From contig CAJKLD010000007.1 of the NCBI GenBank assembly GCA_905200645.1, forward strand, positions 15,524 through 79,523: a DNA stretch of 64,000 nucleotides. The letters run 5' to 3'. The translations under genes were made by a program, and so were the position numbers. This DNA is from an uncultured Phascolarctobacterium sp. (GTDB lineage Bacteria > Bacillota > Negativicutes > Acidaminococcales > Acidaminococcaceae). Of the stretch, positions 34,821-43,829 are shown one piece after another (within the stretch, counting starts at the first letter, position 1; every line of letters starts with the position of its first letter). The notes under the pieces are model-generated. The model had not been told where the DNA came from, did not search any database, and saw only the letters and a list, made by a program, of their open reading frames with translations.

Positions 34821-35461
34821 GTAAACCGCAAATTGATTACAGCGTATATTTAGTTACAGATGATGTCTGTCTGCAGGGCAGACCGCTGCTGCGATGCGTG
34901 GAAAAAGCTTTGCAAGGAGGAGTAACGCTGGTGCAATATCGCTCTAAGCATAAGGACGGCGGTTCTATGTATCAAGAGGCGTTGGCTTTAAAAAGCTTAT
35001 GTGATAAATATTTGGTGCCGTTGATTATCAATGACCGTGTTGATTTAGCATTAGCGGTAGGCGCGACAGGTGTTCATGTCGGACAGAGTGATTTGCCTTG
35101 CGCAGCAGTAAGAAAAATAGTTGGTAAAGATTTCATTATCGGCGTTTCTGCACATAATGTAGAAGAAGCGTTACAAGCAGTAGCTGCCGGTGCAGATTAT
35201 TTAGGCTGCGGTGCAGTTTTTGGCACTGCTACTAAAGCTGACGCTTCTATGTTGGGTTTAGAAAATCTTCGTAAAATTCGTAGTGCCGTAAAATTGCCTA
35301 TTGTTGGTATAGGCGGCGTCAACGCAGAGAATTACAGCCAGGTTTTATCAACAGGCGCTAACGGTGCAGCAATTATCAGCGGCATTTTAGGAGCTGATAA
35401 AATTAAAGATACAACCGAAAAATTTGCCGCAATACATAGACAGCTTCAAGAGCATAATTAA
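34817..35461 (+). CDS. thiE: Thiamine-phosphate synthase
   Basis: Couples HMP diphosphate with thiazole phosphate to give thiamine phosphate. The 214-residue TIM-barrel protein carries YLVTDD, VQYRSKHKDGGSMYQEA, the phosphate-binding LIINDRVDLALAVGATG, VHVGQSDLPC, and GIGGVNAENYSQV. It starts at the ATG overlapping the thiM stop (ATGA). Together with thiD and thiM it completes the salvage branch up to thiamine phosphate. Confidence 0.95.
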   Translation: MSKPQIDYSVYLVTDDVCLQGRPLLRCVEKALQGGVTLVQYRSKHKDGGSMYQEALALKSLCDKYLVPLIINDRVDLALAVGATGVHVGQSDLPCAAVRKIVGKDFIIGVSAHNVEEALQAVAAGADYLGCGAVFGTATKADASMLGLENLRKIRSAVKLPIVGIGGVNAENYSQVLSTGANGAAIISGILGADKIKDTTEKFAAIHRQLQEHN

Positions 35462-35634
35462 AATACCTATACGTTTAATTAGAATTATACAGCATACAAG
35501 CAAAACTGTTAATTACTTTACATTTTTATCTTAATTGCAAAAATATAAGTAAAAAAAGGTCTGCTTGGCAGGAATAATCCGTAAATTTAGCGAAAAAGTA
35601 TATTAAAATTCGTCTGTTAAAGGAGGACTTAATT

Positions 35635-37695
35635 ATGAAAGAATATACTGGCGATAAAATTAGAAACGTGGCCATTGTGGGTCATGGTGGAGCAGGAACC
35701 ACGTCTGTTACCGAAGCTTTATTGTATCGCAGCGGTGCTATTACAAGAATGTGTAAGGTAGAAGACGGTGCTACCACCACTGACTACGAACCCGAAGAAA
35801 TTAAACGTAAGGTTTCTGTAAACGCTACTTTGGCGCCTGTGGAATGGCGTGATTCCAAAATCAACTTTATTGATACTCCTGGCTTCGCTGATTTTGTAGC
35901 AGAGGTTAAAGGCGCATTCAGAGCAGTGGACAGCGCTTTAATCGTTGTTTGTGCTACCAGTGGCGTGCAGGTTGGCACTGAGCAATGCTGGAAGCTGGCG
36001 GAAGAAGCTGGCTTGCCGCGTATTATTTTCGTAAACAAAATGGATCGTGAAAATGCTGATTTTGACAGCATCCTAGATAATCTGCGCGCTAAATTTGGCA
36101 AGCACGTTCTGCCTTTGCAGTTACCTTTGGGTAAAGAAGATAAATTTGAGGGCATTATTGATTTGTATAAAATGAAAGCATATCGTGCTAACGGCAATGG
36201 CTCCGACGAAATCGAAATTCCTGAAGAATTTAGACAAGCTGCTGAAGAAGCACATGAGAAAATGGTAGAGGCTGCAGTTGAAGCTGATGATGAATGCATG
36301 ATGCGGTATCTCGAAGGCGAAACCATTAGCGATGAAGATATCATGAAATGCTTGATTAAAGGCATCCGTCAAGCCATCATTTATCCCATGCTCTGTGGCA
36401 GCGCTTACAAGAATATTGGTTTGGGTCGTTTAATGAACGCTATTATCGACTTTACCTATCCGGCAATTTTGAATGACTTCGTTGTTATGGACAAGCAGAC
36501 CGGTGAAGAAGAAATTCGCGATGCTAACGCTCCTATGGCAGCTTTGGTATTCAAAACCACCTCTGACCCGTTCGTAGGCCGTTTAAGCTTCTTCCGCGTA
36601 TTCTCCGGCTCTATCAAAGCTGACAGCATGGTTTACAACTCTAGACGTGAGCAAGAAGAACGTATTGGCAATGTATTCACCATGCGCGGCAAAACGCAGA
36701 TTTCTATGAAAGAGGTAGTAGCAGGCGATATTGGTGTTGTTGCAAAATTGCAATATACTTCTACCGGCGACACTCTGTGCGATAAAAACGCCGAAGTTGA
36801 ATTCCCGACAATTCAATTCCCGCTGCCAATGTACACTAGAGCTATCTATCCGAAGAAAAAAGGCGACGAAGACAAGATTATGTCTGCTTTAACCCGTCTG
36901 ATGGATGAAGATCCGACCATTATCGTAACTAAAAACCCTGTTACCAAAGAAACCTTAATCAGCGGTATGGGCGACCAGCATATCGAAATCATTATGGAGC
37001 GTATGCAGCGTAAATTTGGCGTTGAAGCACAGCTCAAAGCTCCGATTATCGAATATCGCGAAACCATTCGCGGAACTGCCGAAGTTGAAGGTAAGCATAA
37101 GAAGCAATCCGGCGGCCATGGTCAATACGGTCATGTTGTAATTAAAATGGAGCCTATGACTCCCGGCGGCGGCTTTGAATTTGTTGATAAGATTTTCGGC
37201 GGCGCCGTTCCTCGTCAGTACATTCCTGCCGTTGAAAAGGGTATGCGCGAATCCATGGAAAAAGGCATTTTGGCTGGCTATCCTGTAGTTGATATGCGCA
37301 TTACTCTGCTTGACGGTTCTTATCATCCGGTAGACTCCTCTGAAATGGCTTTCAAAACCGCTTCCAATATTGCTTTCAAAAAAGCTATGGAGCAATGCAA
37401 GCCGGTTCTGCTTGAGCCTATTTACACTTTGAATGTAACCTGTGCAGATTCCATGATGGGCGACGTTATTGGCGATTTGAACCAAAAACGCGGTCGTATT
37501 CTTGGTATGCAGAGCGTTGAAGAAGGCTTGAGTGTTGTAACCGCTCAAGTTCCGTACGCAGAAATTACCGAATATGCAGTTGATTTGCGCGCTATTACTC
37601 AAGGTCAAGGTTCCTTTGAAATGAAATTTGACCATTATGAAGATGTGCCCGCAAAAATGGCTGAAAAAATTATTGCCGAGCGCAAGCAAGCATAA
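35635..37695 (+). CDS. EF-G paralogue (FusA2-like) with altered P-loop
   Basis: A translation-factor GTPase of the EF-G family. The 686-residue protein has all five EF-G domains, and its domain IV shows KHKKQSGGHGQYGHVVIKMEP. It is not the canonical FusA. The P-loop is GHGGAGTTS, with Thr22 where the phosphate-binding lysine should be. The G3 motif is DTPGFADF, with Phe84 in place of the catalytic histidine. The G4 motif NKMDRENAD is intact. GTP hydrolysis is therefore doubtful, as in reported EF-G2 proteins lacking GTPase activity. No str-operon genes (rpsL, rpsG, tuf) are adjacent. AAAGGAGG precedes the ATG. Confidence 0.92.
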   Translation: MKEYTGDKIRNVAIVGHGGAGTTSVTEALLYRSGAITRMCKVEDGATTTDYEPEEIKRKVSVNATLAPVEWRDSKINFIDTPGFADFVAEVKGAFRAVDSALIVVCATSGVQVGTEQCWKLAEEAGLPRIIFVNKMDRENADFDSILDNLRAKFGKHVLPLQLPLGKEDKFEGIIDLYKMKAYRANGNGSDEIEIPEEFRQAAEEAHEKMVEAAVEADDECMMRYLEGETISDEDIMKCLIKGIRQAIIYPMLCGSAYKNIGLGRLMNAIIDFTYPAILNDFVVMDKQTGEEEIRDANAPMAALVFKTTSDPFVGRLSFFRVFSGSIKADSMVYNSRREQEERIGNVFTMRGKTQISMKEVVAGDIGVVAKLQYTSTGDTLCDKNAEVEFPTIQFPLPMYTRAIYPKKKGDEDKIMSALTRLMDEDPTIIVTKNPVTKETLISGMGDQHIEIIMERMQRKFGVEAQLKAPIIEYRETIRGTAEVEGKHKKQSGGHGQYGHVVIKMEPMTPGGGFEFVDKIFGGAVPRQYIPAVEKGMRESMEKGILAGYPVVDMRITLLDGSYHPVDSSEMAFKTASNIAFKKAMEQCKPVLLEPIYTLNVTCADSMMGDVIGDLNQKRGRILGMQSVEEGLSVVTAQVPYAEITEYAVDLRAITQGQGSFEMKFDHYEDVPAKMAEKIIAERKQA

Positions 37696-37710
37696 TGAAC
37701 AATAGCAAAC

Positions 37711-37747
37711 AGAGCCTGTTACTTATGGTAGCAGGCTCTTTACTTTT
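37711..37747 (+). terminator. Terminator after the EF-G paralogue
   Basis: AGAGCCTG pairs with CAGGCTCT across a 13-base loop, followed by a T-rich tail. Confidence 0.75.
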
Positions 37748-37797
37748 TAAGTTATACTTCATTATTTGCTGGTAAACTTAATTATAGGGTTAAGTTA

Positions 37798-37826
37798 TTG
37801 ACTCAGAAAATTTTCTGTGATAAAAT
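37798..37826 (+). promoter_or_regulatory. rnpB promoter with a palindrome in its spacer
   Basis: TTGACT and TAAAAT are separated by 17 bases, placing the start site at the first bases of RNase P RNA. The spacer contains the perfect 14-bp palindrome CAGAAAATTTTCTG (37804-37817). Confidence 0.75.
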
Positions 37827-37831
37827 TATTT

Positions 37832-38184
37832 ATTGAGTACGAAAGACAACCGCGGATGGCTTTAAGCCAGATGAGGAAAGTCCGAGCTCCATAGGGCAGG
37901 ATGCCGGATAACGTCCGGCAAGAGTGATCTTAGGGATAGTGCCACAGAAATGAGTACCGCCTGCTGAGGCAGGTAAGGGTGGAACGGTGCGGTAAGAGCG
38001 CACCAGCAGTTTGGTAACAGACTGGCTAGGTAAACCCCATCCGGAGCAAGACCAAATAGGGAAGGGATGAAGCGGCCCGCTGAGCCTTCCGGGTTGTGTC
38101 GCTTGAGCTTACAGGTAACTGTAGGCCTAGATAAATGGTTGTCACCGCTTTGCGGAACAGAACTCGGCTTATTGAGTACTCAAT
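37832..38184 (+). ncRNA. rnpB: RNase P RNA
   Basis: The catalytic RNA that matures tRNA 5' ends. The conserved 5' part reads GAGGAAAGTCCGAGCTCC, and the internal AGAGTGATCTTAGGGATAGTGCC resembles J11/12-P12 segments. The universal GGTAAACCCCATCCGGAGCAAG and the 3' part ACAGAACTCGGCTTA are also present. P1 is formed by ATTGAGTAC and GTACTCAAT at the two ends, which set the boundaries. It has its own promoter and terminator. Confidence 0.96.
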
Positions 38185-38193
38185 CGAATCAAC

Positions 38194-38218
38194 GGCTGCC
38201 TTTATGGCAGCTTTTTTC
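38194..38218 (+). terminator. rnpB terminator
   Basis: GGCTGCC and GGCAGC form the stem with a 5-base loop, followed by six T. Confidence 0.85.
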
Positions 38219-38247
38219 TTAGGTTTGAAAAGACGGTGTTAATGTAT

Positions 38248-39201
38248 ATGAAAAAAATCTCCTTAGTTGTTCCTGTTTTTAACGAAGAAGATAATTTACA
38301 CGAATTTTATAAACGCGCTACTGCTGTCATGCAGGCCGAGACTTATGCTTACAATATAATTTTTATTGATGATGGCTCTAAAGACGCTAGCAGAAGCATT
38401 TTAAACGAGCTATCCAAAATAGATAGTCACGTAGAAGCTTATTTGCTCAGCCGCAATTATGGTCACCAAATGGCTTTGACCTGTGGCTTGGACAACGCCG
38501 ACGGCGACGCAGTTATTACTATGGACGGCGATTTGCAGCACCCGCCGGAGCTGCTTCCGCAAATGCTGCGTTTTTGGGAGCAGGGAAGCGAAATCGTTCA
38601 AACTAAACGTATGGACACTAAGGATGCTACTTTTTTCAAAAAAATAACATCCACTGTTTATTATAAGCTCATCAATACGCTTTCCAAAGTCGAAATAACT
38701 CCCGGCGGCAGTGATTTTCGTTTAATGGATAGAGTAGCTGTGGACGCTTTTAAACAATATCGTGAGCGTGCGCGTTTTATTCGCGGCTTAGTTAATACCT
38801 TAGGCTTTAATGTCAAGGTATTGGAATTTGTTGCTCCGCCTCGATTTGCCGGTCACTCTAAATTCAGTCTGCACAAAATGCTGCACTTTGCTTTGGATGG
38901 CATTACTGCCTTTTCTAATCTTCCTTTGCGCTGGGCGTTTTATATTGGTTTAATATTTGGCATTACCAGCATTTTACTTTTAGGGCATGTATTCTACGTA
39001 AAATTTATTAGCAACGATGCTGTCCCCGGTTGGGCAACAACAACCGTCAGCGTGCTGTTTCTTGGCGGCATTGAGCTTGTAGGTATTGGTATCTTAGGTG
39101 AATATATTGGCCGCATTTTTGAAGAAATCAAGCATAGGCCACTATATTTAGTTGCCCGTCATATTAAATCAGCAAATGAAAGTGAAAAAAGCGGGAAATA
39201 A
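38248..39201 (+). CDS. GT2 glycosyltransferase, DPM1/GtrB-like membrane protein
   Basis: Probably transfers a sugar from a nucleotide donor to polyprenyl phosphate at the inner membrane. The roughly 318-residue protein has a GT-A domain with SLVVPVFNEEDNLHEFY, IIFIDDGSKDAS and the DXD-like ITMDGDLQHPPE. RFIRGLVNTLGF follows. Two C-terminal transmembrane helices lie around residues 230-255 and 265-295. GTG (38236) and ATG (38242) lie in frame upstream. AGACGGTG is best spaced for the ATG at 38248, which directly starts the conserved N-terminus. It is monocistronic and far from the polysaccharide locus. Confidence 0.9.
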   Translation: MKKISLVVPVFNEEDNLHEFYKRATAVMQAETYAYNIIFIDDGSKDASRSILNELSKIDSHVEAYLLSRNYGHQMALTCGLDNADGDAVITMDGDLQHPPELLPQMLRFWEQGSEIVQTKRMDTKDATFFKKITSTVYYKLINTLSKVEITPGGSDFRLMDRVAVDAFKQYRERARFIRGLVNTLGFNVKVLEFVAPPRFAGHSKFSLHKMLHFALDGITAFSNLPLRWAFYIGLIFGITSILLLGHVFYVKFISNDAVPGWATTTVSVLFLGGIELVGIGILGEYIGRIFEEIKHRPLYLVARHIKSANESEKSGK

Positions 39202-39268
39202 TTGCAAAATTAAATTTTACATCCACTGCGGTTTGTGCTATAATATATGTGTATTATAAGACGAAGGG

Positions 39269-39943
39269 ATGTGTACGTGGTTGGTGAAGAAGAAAGTGAT
39301 AACATTATGCTTAACTCTTCTATTTACATTAATGGGAGCGGTTAGTGCTTTTGCTTCCTTTCAACGTGGTGATGATGGTGAAGAAGTATTAGCTATTCAA
39401 AAGCGTTTAGTTGAATTAAATTATTCAATTGGTATTATAGATGGTGAATTTGGACCGGCAACAGAGAAAGCTATCAAAGAATTTCAAACTGCGCATGGTC
39501 TTGAAGTAGACGGTATAGTAGGGGCAGCTACTTATAAAGCGTTGATGAATAAAGAAATGCCTCCTAACCGTAGTAAAAGCATAGTAAGAAATATTTTGCG
39601 TGCAGCATATAGTGTTATCGGCACACCTTATGTATTTGGCGGTACTTCTCCTTATGGGTTTGACTGTTCCGGCTTTACTCAGTACGCTTTCGCCCGCGCA
39701 GGTATTCATTTACCGCGCATGGCTGACGGGCAGTTTTATTTTGGCAAACGAATTTCTATGGGTCAGCTTCGTTCCGGAGATTTGGTTTTTTATACTACTT
39801 ATGAACCGGGGGCTTCTCATGTAGGTATTTATGTCGGTAACGGCAACTTTATTCATGCCGGTTCCAGCACAGGTGTAACTGTATCTTCTGCTTTTACCGG
39901 ATATTGGGGCGCTCGTTATTATGGTGCCTGCCGCGTATTATAA
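39269..39943 (+). CDS. Secreted NlpC/P60 hydrolase with peptidoglycan-binding domain
   Basis: A cell-wall hydrolase probably cutting the peptide stem of peptidoglycan. The protein has a signal peptide (KKKVITLCLTLLFTLMGAVS, cleavage near Ala-Phe-Ala). A PG_binding_1 domain follows (DGEEVLAIQKRLVELNYSIG to VGAATYKALM). The NlpC/P60 catalytic domain has the cysteine in YGFDCSGFTQYAF and the histidine in ASHVGIYVGNGNFIHAG. The start is uncertain. The ATG at 39269 overlaps the AAGGG ribosome site, so TTG at 39281 or GTG at 39284 may be real. A terminator follows. Confidence 0.92.
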   Translation: MCTWLVKKKVITLCLTLLFTLMGAVSAFASFQRGDDGEEVLAIQKRLVELNYSIGIIDGEFGPATEKAIKEFQTAHGLEVDGIVGAATYKALMNKEMPPNRSKSIVRNILRAAYSVIGTPYVFGGTSPYGFDCSGFTQYAFARAGIHLPRMADGQFYFGKRISMGQLRSGDLVFYTTYEPGASHVGIYVGNGNFIHAGSSTGVTVSSAFTGYWGARYYGACRVL

Positions 39944-39955
39944 AAAGAATTTTGA

Positions 39956-39986
39956 GCAGATAAGTCTATGACTTATCTGCTTTTTT
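39956..39986 (+). terminator. Terminator after the NlpC/P60 gene
   Basis: GCAGATAAGT pairs with ACTTATCTGC (10 bp, 5-base loop), followed by six T. A partial third copy, AAGCAGATAAG, lies just downstream. Confidence 0.9.
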
Positions 39987-40049
39987 ATAGCAAAAAGCAG
40001 ATAAGCGTTTTATAATTAAGAAGAAAATATAGAGAGCGCGACGTAAGCC

Positions 40050-40078
40050 TTGACTTTTAATACTCTCTATGCTATAAT
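40050..40078 (+). promoter_or_regulatory. Promoter of the tRNA cluster
   Basis: TTGACT and TATAAT are separated by 17 bases, 12 bases before tRNA-Pro. It should drive the three tRNA genes as one transcript. Confidence 0.85.
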
Positions 40079-40090
40079 ATCTTTTGTGTT

Positions 40091-40167
40091 CGGGGTGTAG
40101 CGCAGTTTGGTAGCGCACCTGCCTTGGGAGCAGGGTGTCGCAGGTTCGAATCCTGCCACTCCGACCA
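40091..40167 (+). tRNA. tRNA-Pro (anticodon TGG)
   Basis: A 77-nt cloverleaf with encoded CCA. Acceptor CGGGGTG pairs with CACTCCG, the anticodon loop is CTTGGGA, and the T arm is CAGGTTCGAATCCTG. First of three clustered tRNAs. Confidence 0.97.
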
Positions 40168-40172
40168 AAACT

Positions 40173-40246
40173 GCGGGTGTAGTTTAGTGGTAAAACCTCA
40201 GCCTTCCAAGCTGATGTTGTGGGTTCGATTCCCATCGCCCGCTCCA
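40173..40246 (+). tRNA. tRNA-Gly (anticodon TCC)
   Basis: A 74-nt cloverleaf with encoded CCA. Acceptor GCGGGTG pairs with CGCCCGC, the anticodon loop is CTTCCAA, and the T arm is GTGGGTTCGATTCCCAT. Confidence 0.97.
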
Positions 40247-40255
40247 ATTTAATAT

Positions 40256-40332
<77 letters not shown>

Positions 40333-40341
40333 AGGAAGCAA

Positions 40342-40372
40342 GCAGGTTTTCAAAATTGAAAACCTGCTTTTT
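40342..40372 (+). terminator. Terminator of the tRNA cluster
   Basis: GCAGGTTTTCA pairs with TGAAAACCTGC (11 bp, 4-base loop), followed by five T. Confidence 0.88.
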
Positions 40373-40384
40373 GTTATAAACAAG

Positions 40385-40415
40385 GAAGCTCCACCTATAT
40401 AACAGGTGGAACTTC
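40385..40415 (-). terminator. Hairpin at the 3' end of the RHH gene
   Basis: GAAGCTCCACCT and AGGTGGAACTTC form a long stem with one mismatch. On the minus strand it is followed by CTTGTTT, so it is a weak terminator for the ribbon-helix-helix gene. Confidence 0.5.
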
Positions 40416-40427
40416 GTGTTAATTAAA

Positions 40428-40673
40428 TCATTTATCCAATTTAAAGAGCATATCCATAGGTCTTTTTGGCGCTGGCTTAAGCTGTGTATGGCTTTTAGGT
40501 ATTTCTTCTTCAGCTAAGACAATGCGTCCACATTTACGCTCATAATCATCAACAACCCATTTTAAAATTTGTTCAATTTCTTTGTTGACAGAACGACCGT
40601 TATTTTTAGCTATATGTTTAAGTTTATTCATGATTATTGGATGTATCCGCAAGGTAAAACGTACTTCTTCCAT
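40428..40673 (-). CDS. Arc-type ribbon-helix-helix DNA-binding protein
   Basis: A small predicted transcriptional regulator. The 81-residue protein begins MEEVRFTLRIHPIIMNKLKH, a beta strand followed by the first helix of an Arc/MetJ fold. The second helix is GRSVNKEIEQILKWVVDDYE, typical of Arc-like proteins. The tail after residue 50 is Pro/Lys-rich and probably unstructured. The longer frame to 40730 is unlikely, since the ATG at 40671-40673 has a GGAGGG ribosome site. No toxin gene is next to it, so it may be a free-standing regulator. Confidence 0.85.
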   Translation of the reverse strand: MEEVRFTLRIHPIIMNKLKHIAKNNGRSVNKEIEQILKWVVDDYERKCGRIVLAEEEIPKSHTQLKPAPKRPMDMLFKLDK

Positions 40674-40701
40674 CAAAATCCCTCCAATTTCTACTAATAA
40701 T

Positions 40702-40730
40702 ATTATAGGAAAAAAACTTAATTTATGCAA
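40702..40730 (-). promoter_or_regulatory. Promoter of the RHH gene
   Basis: On the minus strand TTGCAT and TATAAT are separated by 17 bases, about 30 bases before the ATG. Confidence 0.6.
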
Positions 40731-40841
40731 GTATTGCTGACTTTATCTGCAAGATAATGCTGATAATTTACAGACTTTTTTATACATTAGCATTAGATTT
40801 ATGCTATAATTATTATATCGTGTTGATTGTAGGAGGTTACT

Positions 40842-43763
40842 ATGAATTTAGAAATAGATAAAATTTATCACGGCTTCAAAGTATTAGAATCCAGCTTTAT
40901 AGAAGAAATTCACTCCCTAGCCTACATTATGGAGCACGTTTACAGCGGCGCTCGTTTATTATATTTGGCTAACGATGACGATAATAAGGTTTTTTCTATT
41001 GCCTTCCGCACGCCACCTGCTGATGATACAGGTGTAGCGCACATTTTAGAACATTCATCTCTCTGCGGTTCCCGCAAATATCATCTTAAAGAGCCTTTTG
41101 TAGATTTGGTGAAGGGGTCGCTTAATACGTTTTTAAACGCTATGACTTATCCGGATAAGACAGTTTATCCTGTTGCCAGTCGCAATGACAAAGATTTTCA
41201 TAATTTGATGGACGTTTATTTGGATGCCGTATTTTATCCTTTGATATACGAAAATAAATACACTTTGCGCCAAGAAGGGTGGCACTATAATTTAGAGTCT
41301 CTTGAAGGAGAATTAAGTTATAACGGCGTAGTTTATAATGAAATGAAAGGCGTATATTCTTCTCCTGATGCTTTTTTGGAAAACGAAGCTATGAAGGCGT
41401 TGTTTCCTGATACATGCTACAGCTTTGAATCCGGTGGTTATCCAGAGGCCATTCCTGAATTGACACAGGAAGCTTTTTTGGACTTTCATAAAACCTATTA
41501 CAGTCCGGAAAACTCATTTATCTATCTTTATGGCGATATGGATATTTTGTCTACTTTGGCGTATTTAGATGAAGAATATTTATCTCATTTTGTTAAAACC
41601 GGCAAAGTACACAGCGAAATTCCTTTACAAGAGCCTTTGCTGCGCACTAAAGAAATAGAAGCATTTTATCCTGTGGATAAAAATGAAGATTTAAAAAACA
41701 AAACCTACCACGAGCTTTCCATAGTTACGGGTAAGGCCACGGATATTTTGACAAGTATGTCTTTGCGCCTGTTGGAAAGCGTACTGTTGGAAAGCGAATC
41801 TTCACCTTTGCGTCGTGCTTTAATTGATGCAGGCGTAGGTCAAAATATCAGCGGCAGTTACGTAGGCAGTTTGCAGCAGCCTGTTTTTAGTATTCGCGCT
41901 TCCGGAAGTGAAAAAGAGGATAAAGATAAATTTATCAGTATAATTTATAAGACCTTGCAGGATCTTACAATCAACGGTTTAGATAAAAAGCTTTTGGAAG
42001 CATCACTGAATGCTTCTGAATTTAAGCTGCGTGAAGCTGATTACGGGCCTTATCCTAAAGGTTTAATTTATGGTTTAGGCATACTGGATAATTGGCTTTA
42101 CGGAGGTAACCCGCTTGCCGGCTTACGCTATAAGAATGCTATAACAGCTATGCGCAAGGGATTGCAGAATAATTTTTATGAAAATCTTATTGAAAATTAT
42201 CTTTTAGACAATACACATAAGGTTATCGTCACCTTGATGCCTCAGCCTGGTAAAGAAGAAGCAGACCAAGCTAAAACAGCTGCTAAAATGGCAGACATCA
42301 AAGCCGGTATGAGCCAAAAGCAACTAGAGCAAACTATTTTTGAATGTGCTGAGCTGCACCGTTTGCAGGCCGAGCCTGACAGCGAAGCGGCAAGAGCTTC
42401 TATTCCTATTTTGCAGCGCAGTGATATCCGCCGAGAAACAGAGCATATCAACAGAATAGAGGAAGGAACGGAACAGCAGCGCCTAATTTATGTTCCTGCC
42501 GAAACCAATAAAATTGCTTATACCAACTGGTATTTTGATATCAGCGGTGTAACAGCCGAGCAGATGTCCTTGTGCTTTTTAATGACAGATATTTTAGGTA
42601 AGTTCAACACGCAACGCTATACCTATGAAGAGTTGTCAACCTACGGCATTATGTACACCGGTGGTATAACCTTTGATGTACGCGCTATTTCTGCTGCCGA
42701 GGATGCAGATGACTATCGCTTATATTTTATTGTTAAGGCTAAAGCTTTGCTGGAAAATTTGCCTCATGTATTTGATTTACTCCAAGCCATTGGTTTAGAA
42801 TCTATTTTAGACAATGTTAAACGCTTCCAAGAGCTTGTTTCTGAAATTAAAACCGATTGGGACGATGAATTCTTCAATCGCGGTCAAACCGTAGCTATTT
42901 CTCGACTGTATTCTTATTGCGCCAAAGGCGCCCGCGCTAATGAACATGATCAATTCAGCTATTACCAATTTTTGAAAAATCTGTACGAAAACTTTGCAGA
43001 AGAAGGCGCTAAAGTATTGAGTAAACTGCAAAAGCTTATGCAAGTTTTCTTCCAGCAGAGCAAATTTATGCTGGTTTACTCCTGTGATGCAGAAGATAGG
43101 GACCTGGTAAAAGAGCAGTGCCTAGCCTTTTCTCGCAAGCTGCCGCACGCTGAAATTGCCGCCGCGCCTGCCGAAATTCCGGCTCCGAGTTGTAGTGAAG
43201 GTATAACCACTGCAGGCAAGGTGCAGTACGTTGCCGCAGGCGGTAATTTTGCTAAATTTGGCCATAAATATGTAGGCGCAATGCGCGTTTTGGAAACTAT
43301 TTTACGCTACGAATATTTGTGGACCAAAATTCGTATTCAGGGCGGAGCTTACGGTGCTACGGCGCGTTTTGAGCTGAACGGCTTAGGTGTATTTGCTTCC
43401 TATCGCGATCCGCAGCTTAGTAAAACGTTGGACGCATATCAGGCTTTGCCTGTTTGGCTGAAAACCGTTGAATTTCCTGCCAGAGAGCTGGATAAATATG
43501 TCATTGGTACCATCAGCAGTATGGATACACCCTTAACTAATACTATGCGTATTGATCAGGTTGCTTTGCAATATATTAAAAAGCTACCGGAAGCTACCCG
43601 CCAGCGTATTCGTAACGAGGTTTTGGACGTTACTAATGCTGATTTGCAGGCTTTAGGCAAGGTAGTAGAGGATATGCTCAGCACAGGACTAATCTGTGTA
43701 GTTGGCGGCAAGCAGCCCATTGAAGCTAATAAGGAAAGATTTAACGCTATTATCCATGCTTAA
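40842..43763 (+). CDS. M16C metallopeptidase (insulinase/PreP-like)
   Basis: An intracellular zinc peptidase related to the presequence protease PreP/Cym1 family, degrading oligopeptides inside a closed chamber. The 973-residue protein carries the inverted zinc motif in VAHILEHSSLCGSRKY (His-x-x-Glu-His) near residue 70. The distal glutamate lies in NGVVYNEMKGVYSSPD. The second, inactive half and a C-terminal M16C-associated region follow, with YGATARFELNGLGVF near the end. There is no signal peptide. A GTAGGAGG ribosome site precedes the ATG, with a TATAAT about 30 bases upstream. Confidence 0.94.
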   Translation: MNLEIDKIYHGFKVLESSFIEEIHSLAYIMEHVYSGARLLYLANDDDNKVFSIAFRTPPADDTGVAHILEHSSLCGSRKYHLKEPFVDLVKGSLNTFLNAMTYPDKTVYPVASRNDKDFHNLMDVYLDAVFYPLIYENKYTLRQEGWHYNLESLEGELSYNGVVYNEMKGVYSSPDAFLENEAMKALFPDTCYSFESGGYPEAIPELTQEAFLDFHKTYYSPENSFIYLYGDMDILSTLAYLDEEYLSHFVKTGKVHSEIPLQEPLLRTKEIEAFYPVDKNEDLKNKTYHELSIVTGKATDILTSMSLRLLESVLLESESSPLRRALIDAGVGQNISGSYVGSLQQPVFSIRASGSEKEDKDKFISIIYKTLQDLTINGLDKKLLEASLNASEFKLREADYGPYPKGLIYGLGILDNWLYGGNPLAGLRYKNAITAMRKGLQNNFYENLIENYLLDNTHKVIVTLMPQPGKEEADQAKTAAKMADIKAGMSQKQLEQTIFECAELHRLQAEPDSEAARASIPILQRSDIRRETEHINRIEEGTEQQRLIYVPAETNKIAYTNWYFDISGVTAEQMSLCFLMTDILGKFNTQRYTYEELSTYGIMYTGGITFDVRAISAAEDADDYRLYFIVKAKALLENLPHVFDLLQAIGLESILDNVKRFQELVSEIKTDWDDEFFNRGQTVAISRLYSYCAKGARANEHDQFSYYQFLKNLYENFAEEGAKVLSKLQKLMQVFFQQSKFMLVYSCDAEDRDLVKEQCLAFSRKLPHAEIAAAPAEIPAPSCSEGITTAGKVQYVAAGGNFAKFGHKYVGAMRVLETILRYEYLWTKIRIQGGAYGATARFELNGLGVFASYRDPQLSKTLDAYQALPVWLKTVEFPARELDKYVIGTISSMDTPLTNTMRIDQVALQYIKKLPEATRQRIRNEVLDVTNADLQALGKVVEDMLSTGLICVVGGKQPIEANKERFNAIIHA

Positions 43764-43782
43764 CAAATAAAAATAGACATAA

Positions 43783-43825
43783 AAAACCGATGCTGTTACT
43801 GCTTAAAGTTTCCGGCATCGGTTTT
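43783..43825. terminator. Bidirectional terminator between the M16C and macrodomain genes
   Basis: AAAACCGATGC pairs with GCATCGGTTTT (11 bp) across a 21-base loop, with A and T runs on both sides, serving the two convergent genes. Confidence 0.85.
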
Positions 43826-43829
43826 AATT

